This document shows, piece by piece, positions 32,416-41,435 of a stretch of DNA of 64,000 bases. Positions within the stretch are counted from its first letter, which is position 1, and each line of letters begins with the position of its first letter. Location: positions 68,725,205-68,789,204 of the forward strand of contig NC_080546.1 of assembly GCF_028640845.1 (NCBI RefSeq), in the 5' to 3' direction. Position numbers and translations under genes: made by a program. Below the pieces are notes generated by a model. It ran no database searches. It saw only the letters and a program-made list of their open reading frames with translations, and had not been told where the DNA came from. Source of the DNA: Ahaetulla prasina. Taxonomy: Eukaryota > Chordata > Lepidosauria > Squamata > Colubridae.

Positions 32416-32904
32416 TGTCAGGCTACCTCCGACTATAATTAGGAAAGAATTCACCTTGACTTCATTTGGAATAAAGAAAAGTACTTTTACTATTTACAGT
32501 CTTGATAGCAACCAAGCTAAGTTGGATCTGAGACAAAATATGGCTAACATATCATATCCCCCCAATTGTCCCTCCTCCTCCAGGAGGTCAGGCTGGTCTG
32601 GGCCAATGCCAGCTCCTTCTCGGCCCCTCGTGGTAATCTTCTTCCACAGGTCTCTAGTTGTCAGTCATCTTAGGAATGCAGTGTCTGTTAGAAAAGCCCG
32701 CGCTGATAACACTCAGTCGTTAATCACCCCTCCCCCACTGTTATGTCAGCCGACACTCTTAATAGGCTCCTTTCCCTTACCCTGTACGGTGGTATGATAC
32801 ATCTCATTTCCTTAATAGTTTTATAATACAGAAATAAACATTTCACATTCTATCTACTGATATAATCATTCAAAAGTATACGAAGATTGGAGTGGAGGCT
32901 GACA
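32416..32904 (-). repeat. 5' LTR of Gypsy B
   Basis: 489 bp. On the minus strand it ends CCTGACA and is followed by TTAAGTTGGATCTCATC, the probable primer-binding region, then gag. It is flanked on the right by GTTGC (32905-32909). Confidence 0.95.
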
Positions 32905-32909
32905 GTTGC

Positions 32910-33551
32910 CTTGTAGTCAGCGCAAATCCGGACCGATCCGTCCGGCTTGACTGGAGTTACAATTGGTGTCTCCCATTTGGCATGGTTGACGGGGACTATT
33001 ATGCCCTGGTTTACTAGTTTGCCTAACTCCCAGTCAATCTTGGGCTTAAGGGCGAAGGGGACCCGCCTAGCCTTTAACCTAATGGGAGCCACCTGGGGAT
33101 CTAAATTAAACGAAATAGGGGTCCCCACGTACTTGCCCAGGCAGTCCTGGAAGACATCCTCGAACTCTTTCAGCAGTTCATCCTTTAGGTTGACTCCGTT
33201 TCTGTGAACCCCGGTCACTTCCATCCCCAGGGCTCTGAACCAGTCCAGGCCTAGCAAGCTTGGAAGGTTTCCATCTACGATGGTGATCGGTAGAGTTTTC
33301 TTAAAATTCCCGTATCTCACTTTGACGGACGTGACTCCTCGAACAGGGATTCGGTTTCCCTGGTAGTCTTGCACTCTCAGCTTTTGGTTTTGCAGTTGGC
33401 GTTTCGCGACCTCTGGCAGGTTCCTCGCGATGGTGTCCCAGGACATGATCGTGATCGACGACCCAGTGTCCACCTCCATCTTATACGGCACTCCTTCGAT
33501 GTGCGTTTGTGTGAATATCTTCTTTTCTATTCGCATTGATGCATGACCCAC
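32910..33551 (-). pseudogene. Gypsy A protease and RT N-terminus
   Basis: The protease has the active site VDTGSS (YKMEVDTGSSITIMS, about residue 25) and the flap-side 'LPSLLGLDWF'. RT starts with LVNQGIIVPVNHAKWETPIV and VRICADYK, which is where Gypsy B is inserted. This frame directly continues the gag frame: a single TGA (33552-33554) separates them without any shift. The segment is otherwise open, so pol may have been made by readthrough or the stop is a mutation. Confidence 0.88.
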
Positions 33552-34430
33552 TCATACAGTTGTTTGGTTCAATTTCACGCCTCTTTTGGATGAGCCAATC
33601 CCTGGCCGTTTCGTCGATCCAGCGTTCTGCTGATTGGCCGGTTTGAATTTTGGGCGGGACGGTTGAGGGGCTTGACAGGCCTGTGCGATGTGCCCTTTCT
33701 TTTTGCACCACCGGCAAATTGTGTCCTTGAATCTGCAATTTTGTCGTTGGTGTTGGCCTCCGCAGCTCACGCACTCGTCCCTGTCGCCTCTTTCTGCCCA
33801 TCCGGTATGGAAGACCTCTTCTTCTTCCTCGCTCCCGGATTCAGCCTCGACAACTTCGCTGTGGACTGGCGTTGCTTTCGTGCCGGTGTTCGGTGTGTTC
33901 GGTTTCTGTAGGGTTTCTGCCGCTTTGGTGGACATCTCGTGTGCCCTGGCCTCGTCCAGGGCCAGGGCCAGGGTTAGGTTGCTTTTGGACAGCAACCTCC
34001 TCTGTAAACGAATGTCCCAGACCCCACAAATGAGTTGTTCCAGTAGGGAGTCATCCAAATCCCGGTACTCACAGTGGTTCGCGGCTTTTCTTAATGCGGC
34101 CATGTACACGCTTATCGATTCACCCTCTCGCTGAACTCACTGTCTTAGCTCGAAACGCTGAACAAACTTCGACGGCACTGGAGCATAGTGTGCTTTCAGT
34201 GTCGTCTGCAGCGTTTGCCACGGCACCGACTGTACCGGCGTTGGTTCCGACAGCGATTTGGCGGTATCGAAAACCTCCAGTCCGCAGTGACTGAGGAAGC
34301 AAGCCCGCTTCCGATTGTCCGAGACTCCCTGTAGTTCGTTAGCTTCGAGGAAACACTCGAAACGAGCCATGTACGACCCCCATTTCTCCTTGGCCGGGTC
34401 AAATGGCACTGGCGGTGTATAGCTGGACAT
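33552..34430 (-). pseudogene. Gypsy A gag with two zinc knuckles, one internal stop
   Basis: From ATG 34430 (MSSYTPPVPFDP) the frame runs 292 codons with one TGA at 34137-34139. The N-terminal half is the capsid-like part (ARFECFLEAN, LSHCGLEVFDTAKSL, CEYRDLDDSLLEQLICG). Near the C-terminus are CVSCGGQHQRQNC and CRWCKKKGHIAQAC, a tandem knuckle pair as in Mag-type and K02A2.6-like gag. The ATG is 101 bases inside the 5' LTR, a reasonable leader. Gag is intact apart from the TGA. Confidence 0.9.
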
Positions 34431-34531
34431 GGCTATGTAACCGCTTCCGATACTGGCTGGGTTTTGCGAATCCGTACTTCTTCAGCTCTTTTCCTGGTCT
34501 CGCTGCCTCAGTATACCATCTTCGTCGCCAA

Positions 34532-34718
34532 TGTTAGGTTTGGGCAATGACGAGGCAGGAGACCATACAAGTGACAACAGCTCTTTAGTTTATTGTGACC
34601 CAGCAAAAGACCAACAGCAAAAACCCCTCTTTAAATACTATTTTGGCTGAGGCATCAGCCAATCAGCAACGTGCTTGTTTCCACCCAAACTTCCCTCCTA
34701 AAGTTTAAATACATAACA
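34532..34718 (-). repeat. 5' LTR of Gypsy A
   Basis: 187 bp. On the minus strand it is followed by TTGGCGACGAAGATGG, in which TGGCGACGA would pair with a tRNA 3' CCA end, so this is the likely primer-binding site. ATAAT follows at 34719-34723. Confidence 0.93.
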
Positions 34719-34723
34719 ATAAT

Positions 34724-35317
34724 TTTTCCCTTCTTCTTTTAATACATGCAAAGATTTTAATTGCAAACTACCACTTTCAGTATACAAAAGAACTTTATAT
34801 GTAGTCATTTCCTGAGTCTGTTCTAAATTTATGTTTTCTATTGTATGTCTAGGACTTGCCCACATGGGAACCTTATAATTTAATTTATAAAAATATTTCT
34901 TCCAGACACACAAGAGAGCAATTCTTAACACATGGTTTTTAAAAGCCTTATCCACTTTTTTATCATAAATTAAATATGCATGCCATCCATATAATAAATC
35001 ATAACCTTCTATATTCAAAATTCTCTCCTCCGTTAGATTAAACCAATCACTTATCACAGAGGGAACAGCTGCTTCATAATATAATTTAAATTAGGCATTT
35101 TTAAGCCTCCCCTTTCCCGTGAATCTTGAATTATTTTCATTTTAACCCTGGCCTTTTTTACCTTCCCATATAAATTTGTTAATTCCAGTCTGCCATTCCT
35201 CCAAATTTTTATCTTTCTTAATTATTGGTATCATCTGAAAGAGGAATAAAAATCTAGGTAAAACGTTCATTTTAATAGCAGCTATTCTCCCCAACAACGA
35301 TAACTGCCTTTGAATGA
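34724..35317 (-). mobile_element. L1 with inverted body, part 2 (RT region)
   Basis: This continues the L1 interrupted by Gypsy A: ORF2 RT C-terminal part and the following region on the minus strand (ISDWFNLTEERILNIEGYD, DKAFKNHVLRIALL). It ends abruptly at about 35317 in 'cccaacaacgataactgcc', where a plus-strand L1 3' UTR starts. ORF2 here is frameshifted. Confidence 0.85.
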
Positions 35318-35553
35318 TTAGGATGTATTTTTGATTGTTTTGGGGGAAGTTAGGAATTGATGAGAATTGAAGGATTATAATTTAGTTAGGAAGGAAAATT
35401 TTTTAGTATATATTTGCTTTATTTTTACTATACTTTGTGTTTGTTCTGGGAAGTCGGGGGGGGGTTGGGAAGGGTTGGGAAGGGAGGGGGGAGGGGGGAG
35501 AGGGGAAAGGGGAAAAATTTTGTAAAACCTTTTCAATAAAAAAAAATTATGAC
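35318..35553 (+). mobile_element. L1 3' UTR and poly-A in opposite orientation (5'-inversion partner)
   Basis: On the plus strand this matches the reverse complement of 1430-1670 and 19780-19890: 'gtgtttgttctgggaagtc', a long G-rich polypurine tract (35455-35510), 'ttttgtaaaacc' and AATAAAAAAAAA. Directly upstream the L1 body lies in inverse orientation. This head-to-head arrangement is the structure produced by twin priming during L1 integration. Confidence 0.82.
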
Positions 35554-35689
35554 AAATCAAGGCGTGAACTATCTCGCATTGCATGTAATGAGTCTATCTC
35601 ATATATTAGTTTCACCTTTTAAGTTGCATTACAGAAATAAATGAACTTTTGCATGATATTCTAATTTTTTGAGTTTCACCTGTACCCAC
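35554..35689. repeat. Unassigned interspersed-repeat tail
   Basis: Sequence ending 'ttttttgagtttcacctgta', preceded by 'attacagaaataaatgaac'. This ending is familiar from dispersed repeats in several animals, but I cannot assign the family from memory with confidence. There is no coding content. Confidence 0.35.
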
Positions 35690-36181
35690 AAGAACCGTCC
35701 TCCCTTTGGCAGATTGATGAGTGGATGGTTGCCATACAGAAAGTATGGGCCACGGTGAAGATAGCCTTGACCAAAGCTGCTGCAGCATACAAAGCCCAGG
35801 CAGATTAGTCATGGACCCCTCATAAACCCTTCCAGGTGGGAGGGAAAGTATATCTATCAACCAAATATCTACGGATAAAGGTACCCTGCAAAAAACTGGG
35901 CCCAGAATTCCTTGGCCCTTTCCCCATTGTACAAGTGATAAATTCAGTAACAGTGGAACTGCAATTGCCTCGCATACTAGGTCATATTCATCCTGTTTTC
36001 CACAGTAGTCTGCTCAAGCCTGTAGAGGATGTGCACATTAGACCACCACCACGGCTGCCAGGACCCATTAGCAGTGACCACTACAAGACAGACCATATAC
36101 TGAACTCCTGGATCCATAGGGGCCATGTACAATACTTCATGCAATGGAAGGGGTTCCCATCAACAGATGTCACCTGGGGAA
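35690..36181 (+). pseudogene. Gypsy C integrase C-terminus and chromodomain
   Basis: The plus strand reads IDEWMVAIQKVWATVKIAL, then after a stop 'KPFQVGGKVYLSTKYLRIK', KLGPEFLGPFPIVQVIN, HPVFHSSLLKP and a chromodomain HVQYFMQWKGFPSTDVTWG. It is the same family type as Gypsy B. Only this 3' end survives, and the stretch from 35836 onward is open. Confidence 0.85.
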
Positions 36182-36591
36182 ACTGCTGCAAGGACAGCGG
36201 GATGGTTGCGGGAGCAGCATGGCTTCAGTGGCTGGTGTTCCACGCGCTCCCAATGGCTTCCCACTCCTTCAGCCAGCGTGCACGTTTCCATCAGCTGATC
36301 AGTGCTGACATAGGCACAGCTCCATGGAGGACTGTAAACCACCTTTTACCAGCTGCCACAGCTCCTTATGACTGCGACTGCACCTGGATAGCAAAGAGAC
36401 CAGGAAGGAGGGAGAAACACAGCTGAATGCTGGCTAAGGGGGTGGGCTGGACCGTGGGCGTTCCTGTGCTAATTTGGAGGTTATTTACAGTGCTGGTAGG
36501 AAATAGTTCCCAGCACTGACTTTGTATCTATTTGAACCTCAATCATGCCGGATTGCGGCCATATCAATCAAACTTGTTTCTGCATTTGATT
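36182..36591 (+). other. 3' region after Gypsy C with a 10-bp inverted-terminal segment
   Basis: Non-coding sequence following the chromodomain. From 36427 to 36599 it is bounded by TGCTGGCTAA and TTAGCCAGCA, a perfect 10-bp inverted repeat with TG/CA ends that could be a short LTR-like unit. No flanking duplication is visible. Identity is unresolved. Confidence 0.35.
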
Positions 36592-38459
36592 AGCCAGCAT
36601 ATGGATGGCTGAAAAAAGGTTTTGATTGTGTTCTCTTCTTGTCTGCTTGGTGTTTAAATGTTTCTCTAGCATCCTTTAGTGCTAATTTGACTACAGGCCA
36701 AGTTTTTTGTAGGGTTTCCATCCATTCCTTCAGGGAAGGGATGGTGGGTATTTCCATTGGTAGTTCTGGCATTGGGGTAAAGTCTTGGCCTATAGCTACT
36801 TTAAAAGGAGTGTAGCCTGTGTATGGAGTTGTTGAATGTCACTTCTGCAAAAGGTAATAGTTCAGTCCAGTTATCCTGTTGATAATTAATAAAACACCTT
36901 AAATATTGCTCTAATACCGTTAGTTTTTTCACAGCCCCCATTGGTCATTGGATGATGGGAGGAGCTTAAGCCTTGGGCAGTGCCAAGTATTGTTAGGAAT
37001 GCCCTCCAAAATTTTGATGTGAATTGGAGCCCCCTGTCAGAAATGATTCTCTGTGGAGCTCCATGTAAACGATAAATGTGTATCAGGAATAATTTTGCTA
37101 AGGCTTTGGCTGTTGGGATCTTTTGACAAGGAATAAAATGAACTTGTTTAGAAAATAGGCATGTTATGACCCAAATGACAGTGTTCCCTGTGTTCTCTGG
37201 CAATTCTACTATAAAATCCATAGAGATCTCTCCCCAGGGTGTTGAAGGTTCAGCTACCATTTGTAACAGCCCTGGGGTTTTCCCTTGCTATCTCTTTGCT
37301 GTAGCGCAAATAGGACAGGTAGCCTATAGTTTTTGATGTCCCTTTTGAATGAATGAATGAATGAATGAATATTTTAATTTGTATACCGCCCTTCTCCCGA
37401 AGACTTTTCAGTAACAGCCACCAGAATTGTCTTTTGATGAGGTGCAATGTTTTAACAAAGTGACCAGCCAGTTTAGATTCATGGCAGCATTTCATAAAGT
37501 CCCATCTTTGGCTGGCTGGCACATACAAGTTTCATCCCACCCATGCTAAGTCCTCTTTGATGAGGCAGAGGTTTTTGTGGTTTAGGAACCACTCGTCGTT
37601 GCTTAAGGCTTGCTTAAACACTTGTGTGGTTGCCTTATTGGTGGTCCCATCTTGTTTGGTTTGTGATCTAGTGATTACTTTAGCTGCTACTTGATTATCT
37701 TGAACGATTGGTCTGATTACTTCAGGCTTCGCTCTGTTGTATTGTGATTTCCTTGATAGGGCATCTGCTAAAAAGTTTTTTCCCCAGGGAGATACTTAAG
37801 GGTACAGTGAAACCATTTGAAATATTGAGCCCACCTGACTTGTTTTGGAGAGAGTTTCCTTGAGGTTTTTAGAGTTTCCAATTTTTTGTGATCATTCCAG
37901 ACTTCAAAAGGGATCTTACTTCCCTCTAAGAATTGTCCCCACATGAGAAGTGCCCAGTGAACTGCACAGGCTTCCTTTTCCTAGATAGCCTACCTTTGCT
38001 CAGTTTCTGTTAGTTTTTTGGACATGTAGGTGCAGGGTTGCAACTGCCCCTGCTCATTTGTTTGCAATAGGACTACCCATTTTGCCACATCACTTGTATC
38101 TGCTTGTATTACAAATGGGTCTGGATGTTTTAAAACTGGTTCAGCTGAAAAAAGCCGCTTGAGTTTCTCAAATGCTGTTTGGCATTCCATTGTCCAGTTC
38201 AACGGCTGGTTAGGCTTTGGTTTCCCCTCCCCTTTAGTTTTTAGGAGGTTGATTATAGGAAGGGCGGGAATAAACTGGCAGTAACATTAACAAATCCCAG
38301 GAAGCTTTGTAGTTACTTGCATGTGTGGGGCGTTTCCCAGTCAATTACTGCTTGGTCAATTACTGCTTGGACAATTACTGCTTGGACAAGGAATTTCTAT
38401 TCCTTGGCATGAAATGTGATATCCCAGGTAGTCAATCTTTTCCTGGTGAAATTCGCAAT
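36592..38459 (-). pseudogene. Gypsy D pol remnant (RT to integrase)
   Basis: Minus strand: an RT fragment near 38440-38290; RT/RNase H (WTMECQTAFEKLKRLF, 38202-37990); RNase H at 37980-37780; integrase at 37528-36886 ([54 protein letters not shown]); and a C-terminal piece to 36590. It is a relative of Gypsy B with many stops. It is cut by a LINE tail at 37347-37403 and ends at 38459 where a CR1-like LINE begins. A 15-bp motif, TCAATTACTGCTTGG, is repeated three times at 38339-38383, disrupting the RT. Confidence 0.85.
37347..37403 (-). mobile_element. L2/CR1-group LINE 3' tail fragment
   Basis: A very short minus-strand insertion. (GAAT)n (37347-37370) is the tail, followed by the stem sequence CCGCCCTTCTCCCGAAG. 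The latter is the reverse complement of the 3' stem-loop of the LINE at 43845-48683 (48632-48660). It interrupts the Gypsy D integrase. Confidence 0.78.
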
Positions 38460-39690
38460 TAGAATAGAATAGAATAGAATTTTATTGGCCAAGTGTGATT
38501 GGACACACAAGGAATTTGTCTGGTGCATATGCTCTTAGTGTACATAAAAGAAAAGATACGTTCATCAAGGTACAACATTTACAACACAAATGATGGTCAA
38601 TATATCAATATAAATCATAAGGATTGCCAGCAACAAAGTTACAGTCATACAGTCATAAGTGGAAAGAGATTGGTGATGGGAACGATGAGAAGATTAATAG
38701 TAGTGCAGATTTAGTAAATAGTTTGACAGTGTTGAGGGAATTAATTGTTTAGCAGAGTGATGGCCTTTGGGAAAAAACTGTTCTTGTGTCTAGTTGTTCT
38801 GGTGTGCAGTGCTCTATAGCGTCGTTTTGAGGGTAGGAGTTGAAACAGTTTATGTCCTGGATGTGAGGGATCTGTAAATATTTTCACGGCCCTCTTCTTG
38901 ATTCGTGCAATATACAGGTCCTCAATGGAAGGCAGGTTGGTAGCAATTATTTTTTCTGCAGTTCTAATTATCCTCTGAAGTCTGTGTCTTTCTTGCTGGG
39001 TTGCAGAACCGAACCAGACAGTTATAGAGGTGCAAATGACAGACTCAATAATTCCTCTTTAGAACTGAATTGGCAGCTCCTTGGGCAGTTTGAGCTTACT
39101 GAGTTGGCACAGAAAGAACATTCTTTGTTGTCCTTTTTTGATGTTAGCTGTCCATTTTAGATCTTGCGATATGATAGAACCTAGAAATTTAAAGGTTTCT
39201 ACTGTTGATACTGTGTTGTCTAGTATTGTGGGAGGTGGAAGTATGGAAGGGTTTCTCCTAAAGGCTATCACCATTTCTACGGTTTTGAACGTGTTCAGTT
39301 CCAGATTGTTTTGGTTGCACCACAAGGCTAGTCGTTCGTCCTCTCGTCTATATGCGGATTTGTCATTGTCTCGAATGAGAGCAATCACTGTTGTGTCATC
39401 TGCGAACTTCAGTAGCTTGACAGATGGATCGTTGGAAATGCAGTCATTGGTATACAGAGAGAAGAGAAGTGGGGAGAGCACACAGCCTTGGGGGGCCCGT
39501 GCTAATTTTACAGGTATTTGATGTGATCTTGCTTAGCTTCACCTGCTGCTTCCTGTTCATTAGGAAGCTTGTGATCCATTTACAAGTCTGTTCCAGTACC
39601 TGTAGCTGGTTTAGCTTAGTTAGAAGAGTGTCTGGAATGATGGCATTGAATGCTGAACTAAAGTCTACAAAGAGGACCCTTGCATTTTCT
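38460..39690 (-). mobile_element. CR1/L3/Rex-like LINE with (AATAG)n tail, second copy
   Basis: The longer of two copies: a (TAGAA)n tail (38460-38481), a 3' region almost identical to 24958-25504, and part of the RT on the minus strand at 39690-39059. RT motifs are VLFVDFSSAFN, SPLLFSLYTND and FADDTTVIALI. The reading frame is broken near 39480. It sits between the pol and gag halves of Gypsy D; the protease and RT start of D are missing at this point. Confidence 0.9.
39059..39690 (-). pseudogene. RT fragment of the Snake1-like LINE
   Basis: 139 open codons (39481-39059) contain the RT core FADD box (LLKFADDTTV) and thumb region (FKFLGSIISQDLKW, QQRMFFLCQLSKL). Upstream, in another frame, VLFVDFSSAFNAIIPD is readable. 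The 5' part of the element (endonuclease) is absent, as usual for truncated LINE copies. Confidence 0.85.
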
Positions 39691-40880
39691 CACTGGCATC
39701 TTCAAGCGACACTCCGCAGCTCAGTGTCCCTCCTTTCCGCACTTAAAACAGGCCAACGACCTCGGGCGAAGTGGGGTGGCGATTTGAATTGCTCTCTTTT
39801 CCCCTGAGATGGGAATCTCTTCCAGCCTAGGCTTGGTCGGGACGGGTTCCTAACTATGTCAATCTCAGCTTCCTCCGAGATGAGGTACCACTAAGGCAGG
39901 CAATCCAATGCTCCTCTTGTGACACAGGCATTGTAGAGATCATCATTTAATCCATCTTTGAAGCAGCTCACCAGGATGTCTTCCAGCCTGTTGATGTGGC
40001 AGGCCAGGTCCTGGAACTCCTCAGTGTATTCAGCTATAGATCATCACCCTTGCTTCATGACTTTGATTCGGTCTTAGGCTGTTCAGTCAGCTAGGGGGTC
40101 CTTGAAATGGTGATGCAGCGCCATCATGAATCTGCAGAAGTTTCTCAACTCTGCGGTGTCTGTGTTGTGCAGGCTGACCATCCATCTGGCCATGGCTCCC
40201 TCTAATGTGAGCGTCATGACTCGTATGCGAGAGCCTTGTGTTTGAAATGCACACCCATATTCTTGCATGTAGGTGAGTACATGTGCCATGAAGAATCCCA
40301 CTTGCTGTGGGTTTCCATCGAACTTCACTCCTAAGGGTGGTGCCTGTCTCCAACTGCGGGCTCTTGGGCTGACCTAGTATATTTGTGGCGTCTCAGATCA
40401 TGGGGGGGGGGGATTTGTTGCAGCAGCAGCTATTCCAGTGGCATCGGCTTGATCTCCTGCGGTGGGGTCTGGGGTAATCACCTGGGTGTCATTTGTGGCT
40501 TCGGCTCCTCTGGGTGGCAGTTCCGGTTCCCCACCCAGGTTGATGTTTTCTAGTGCCTCTATTACCAGACGGTTGTTGTGGTGCATCAGCCAGTCCTCTC
40601 TCCTGGTTTCTTTGAATGTTTCCTCTTGATTGGACAGGGCTTCCAGCTCTAATTTCCAGCCGGGCTTTCGACTGCCTTGGGTTAGAATGACTCCTCAGTT
40701 TCTCCCATGCCAGCTGTCTCTCTTTTTTTCAATTCCGAGCAACCAGAGCAGTTTCTTGGAGTCCTCTCGGGGTATCCCTATCTCCATGACTGGGTATAAA
40801 GAGCATGCTTCGGGTTGAGCGATGATGGAGATATCTGCATAGCATTCGATTTCTCTTTGTTCGCTGCTTTGCTCAGACAT
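39691..40880 (-). pseudogene. Gypsy D gag remnant
   Basis: Minus strand: an N-terminal charged part (EQSSEQREIECYADISIIA, 40880-40700); a Pro/Gly/Ala-rich middle part (40586-40398); the capsid-like block MKFDGNPQQVGFFMAHVLTYM and LEGAMARWMVSLHN (40328-40083); and a decayed knuckle CFKCGKEGH with stop, then AAEC, near 39700-39750. It has frame changes. Its 5' LTR follows at 40944-41383. Confidence 0.82.
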
Positions 40881-40943
40881 CGTTGCAAGGTCTCCATGGT
40901 GGAGCAAAAATGTGCTTCTGCAGGTTGATCAAACTTTGCTTTC

Positions 40944-41383
40944 TGTTAGGCTCTGCTTCTCCTCCTTTCCCAAGAAAGTATAGACTCTTGAAATGTGGTA
41001 TATAAAAAGGAACCTTTATTGAGAAGAAGTGATAGCAGGACAGGCGAAGCAGACTCTAAATTTCCTCCCAAACTATACAGTTAGAAATAGGGCTTTAGAA
41101 TCCCTCCTTCCAGTCTGAATATGGATTCAGCCAATCCACAGGTGTGAAGATGTTTATTGTAATGGCCATCTTGAGAAATAGATAAGGAGCCATTCCCGGG
41201 ATCTTCTTCCGCTTTCAGCAAGCTGAAGTAATTCACATGGCCTTCCCTCCTTACCACATTCCAAAGAAGGTGAGAATACTGCAGGGCACTTAGACATCAG
41301 GAAAAAGGTTATAAAAATACAGCTTATCCTCATGTTCCCCCCTCCCACCATTTGAATGGCATTATCACATTAGGGATCTGACA
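40944..41383 (-). repeat. 5' LTR of Gypsy D
   Basis: 440 bp with termini TGTTAGGCTC and GGGATCTGACA. On the minus strand it is followed by GAAAGCAAAGTTTG (primer region) and gag. It contains a TATAAAAAGG-like box on the plus strand and AATAAAGG in inverse. An older copy of the same LTR is split over 13640-13794 and 16368-16438. No left-hand partner is found near 36592. Confidence 0.75.
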
Positions 41384-41435
41384 AGTAGCCTGTAGTACTG
41401 CATTCTAACTACTGTGCCACCGCAGTTCTTAAATT

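Larger units (their letters stand above)
27082..32904 (-). mobile_element. Gypsy B: chromodomain Ty3/Gypsy retrotransposon, young and nested
   Basis: LTRs at 27082-27569 (488 bp) and 32416-32904 (489 bp) differ by two substitutions and one inserted base. Termini are TGTCAGG/CTGACA, with GTTGC duplicated outside (27077-27081 and 32905-32909). It is inserted in the RT of Gypsy A, whose sequence is restored exactly once one GTTGC is removed. On the minus strand it carries gag, protease, RT, RNase H, integrase and a chromodomain, the order of sushi-type chromoviruses. LTR identity makes it one of the youngest insertions here, yet gag and pol carry several breaks. Confidence 0.96.
23925..34718 (-). 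mobile_element. Gypsy A: Ty3/Gypsy LTR retrotransposon carrying nested insertions
   Basis: Two 187-bp LTRs (23925-24111 and 34532-34718) differ at 3 positions. Both run TGTTAGG to ATAACA, with the duplication ATAAT outside (23920-23924 and 34719-34723). It is inserted in an L1. Coding runs on the minus strand: gag (34430-33552), then protease, RT, RNase H and integrase down to 24164. Gypsy B (27082-32904) splits its RT and a CR1-like LINE (24932-25504) splits its integrase. The domain style (VDTGSS protease, YFDDVL RT, no chromodomain) resembles the vertebrate K02A2.6-like, Mag-type group. Confidence 0.95.
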
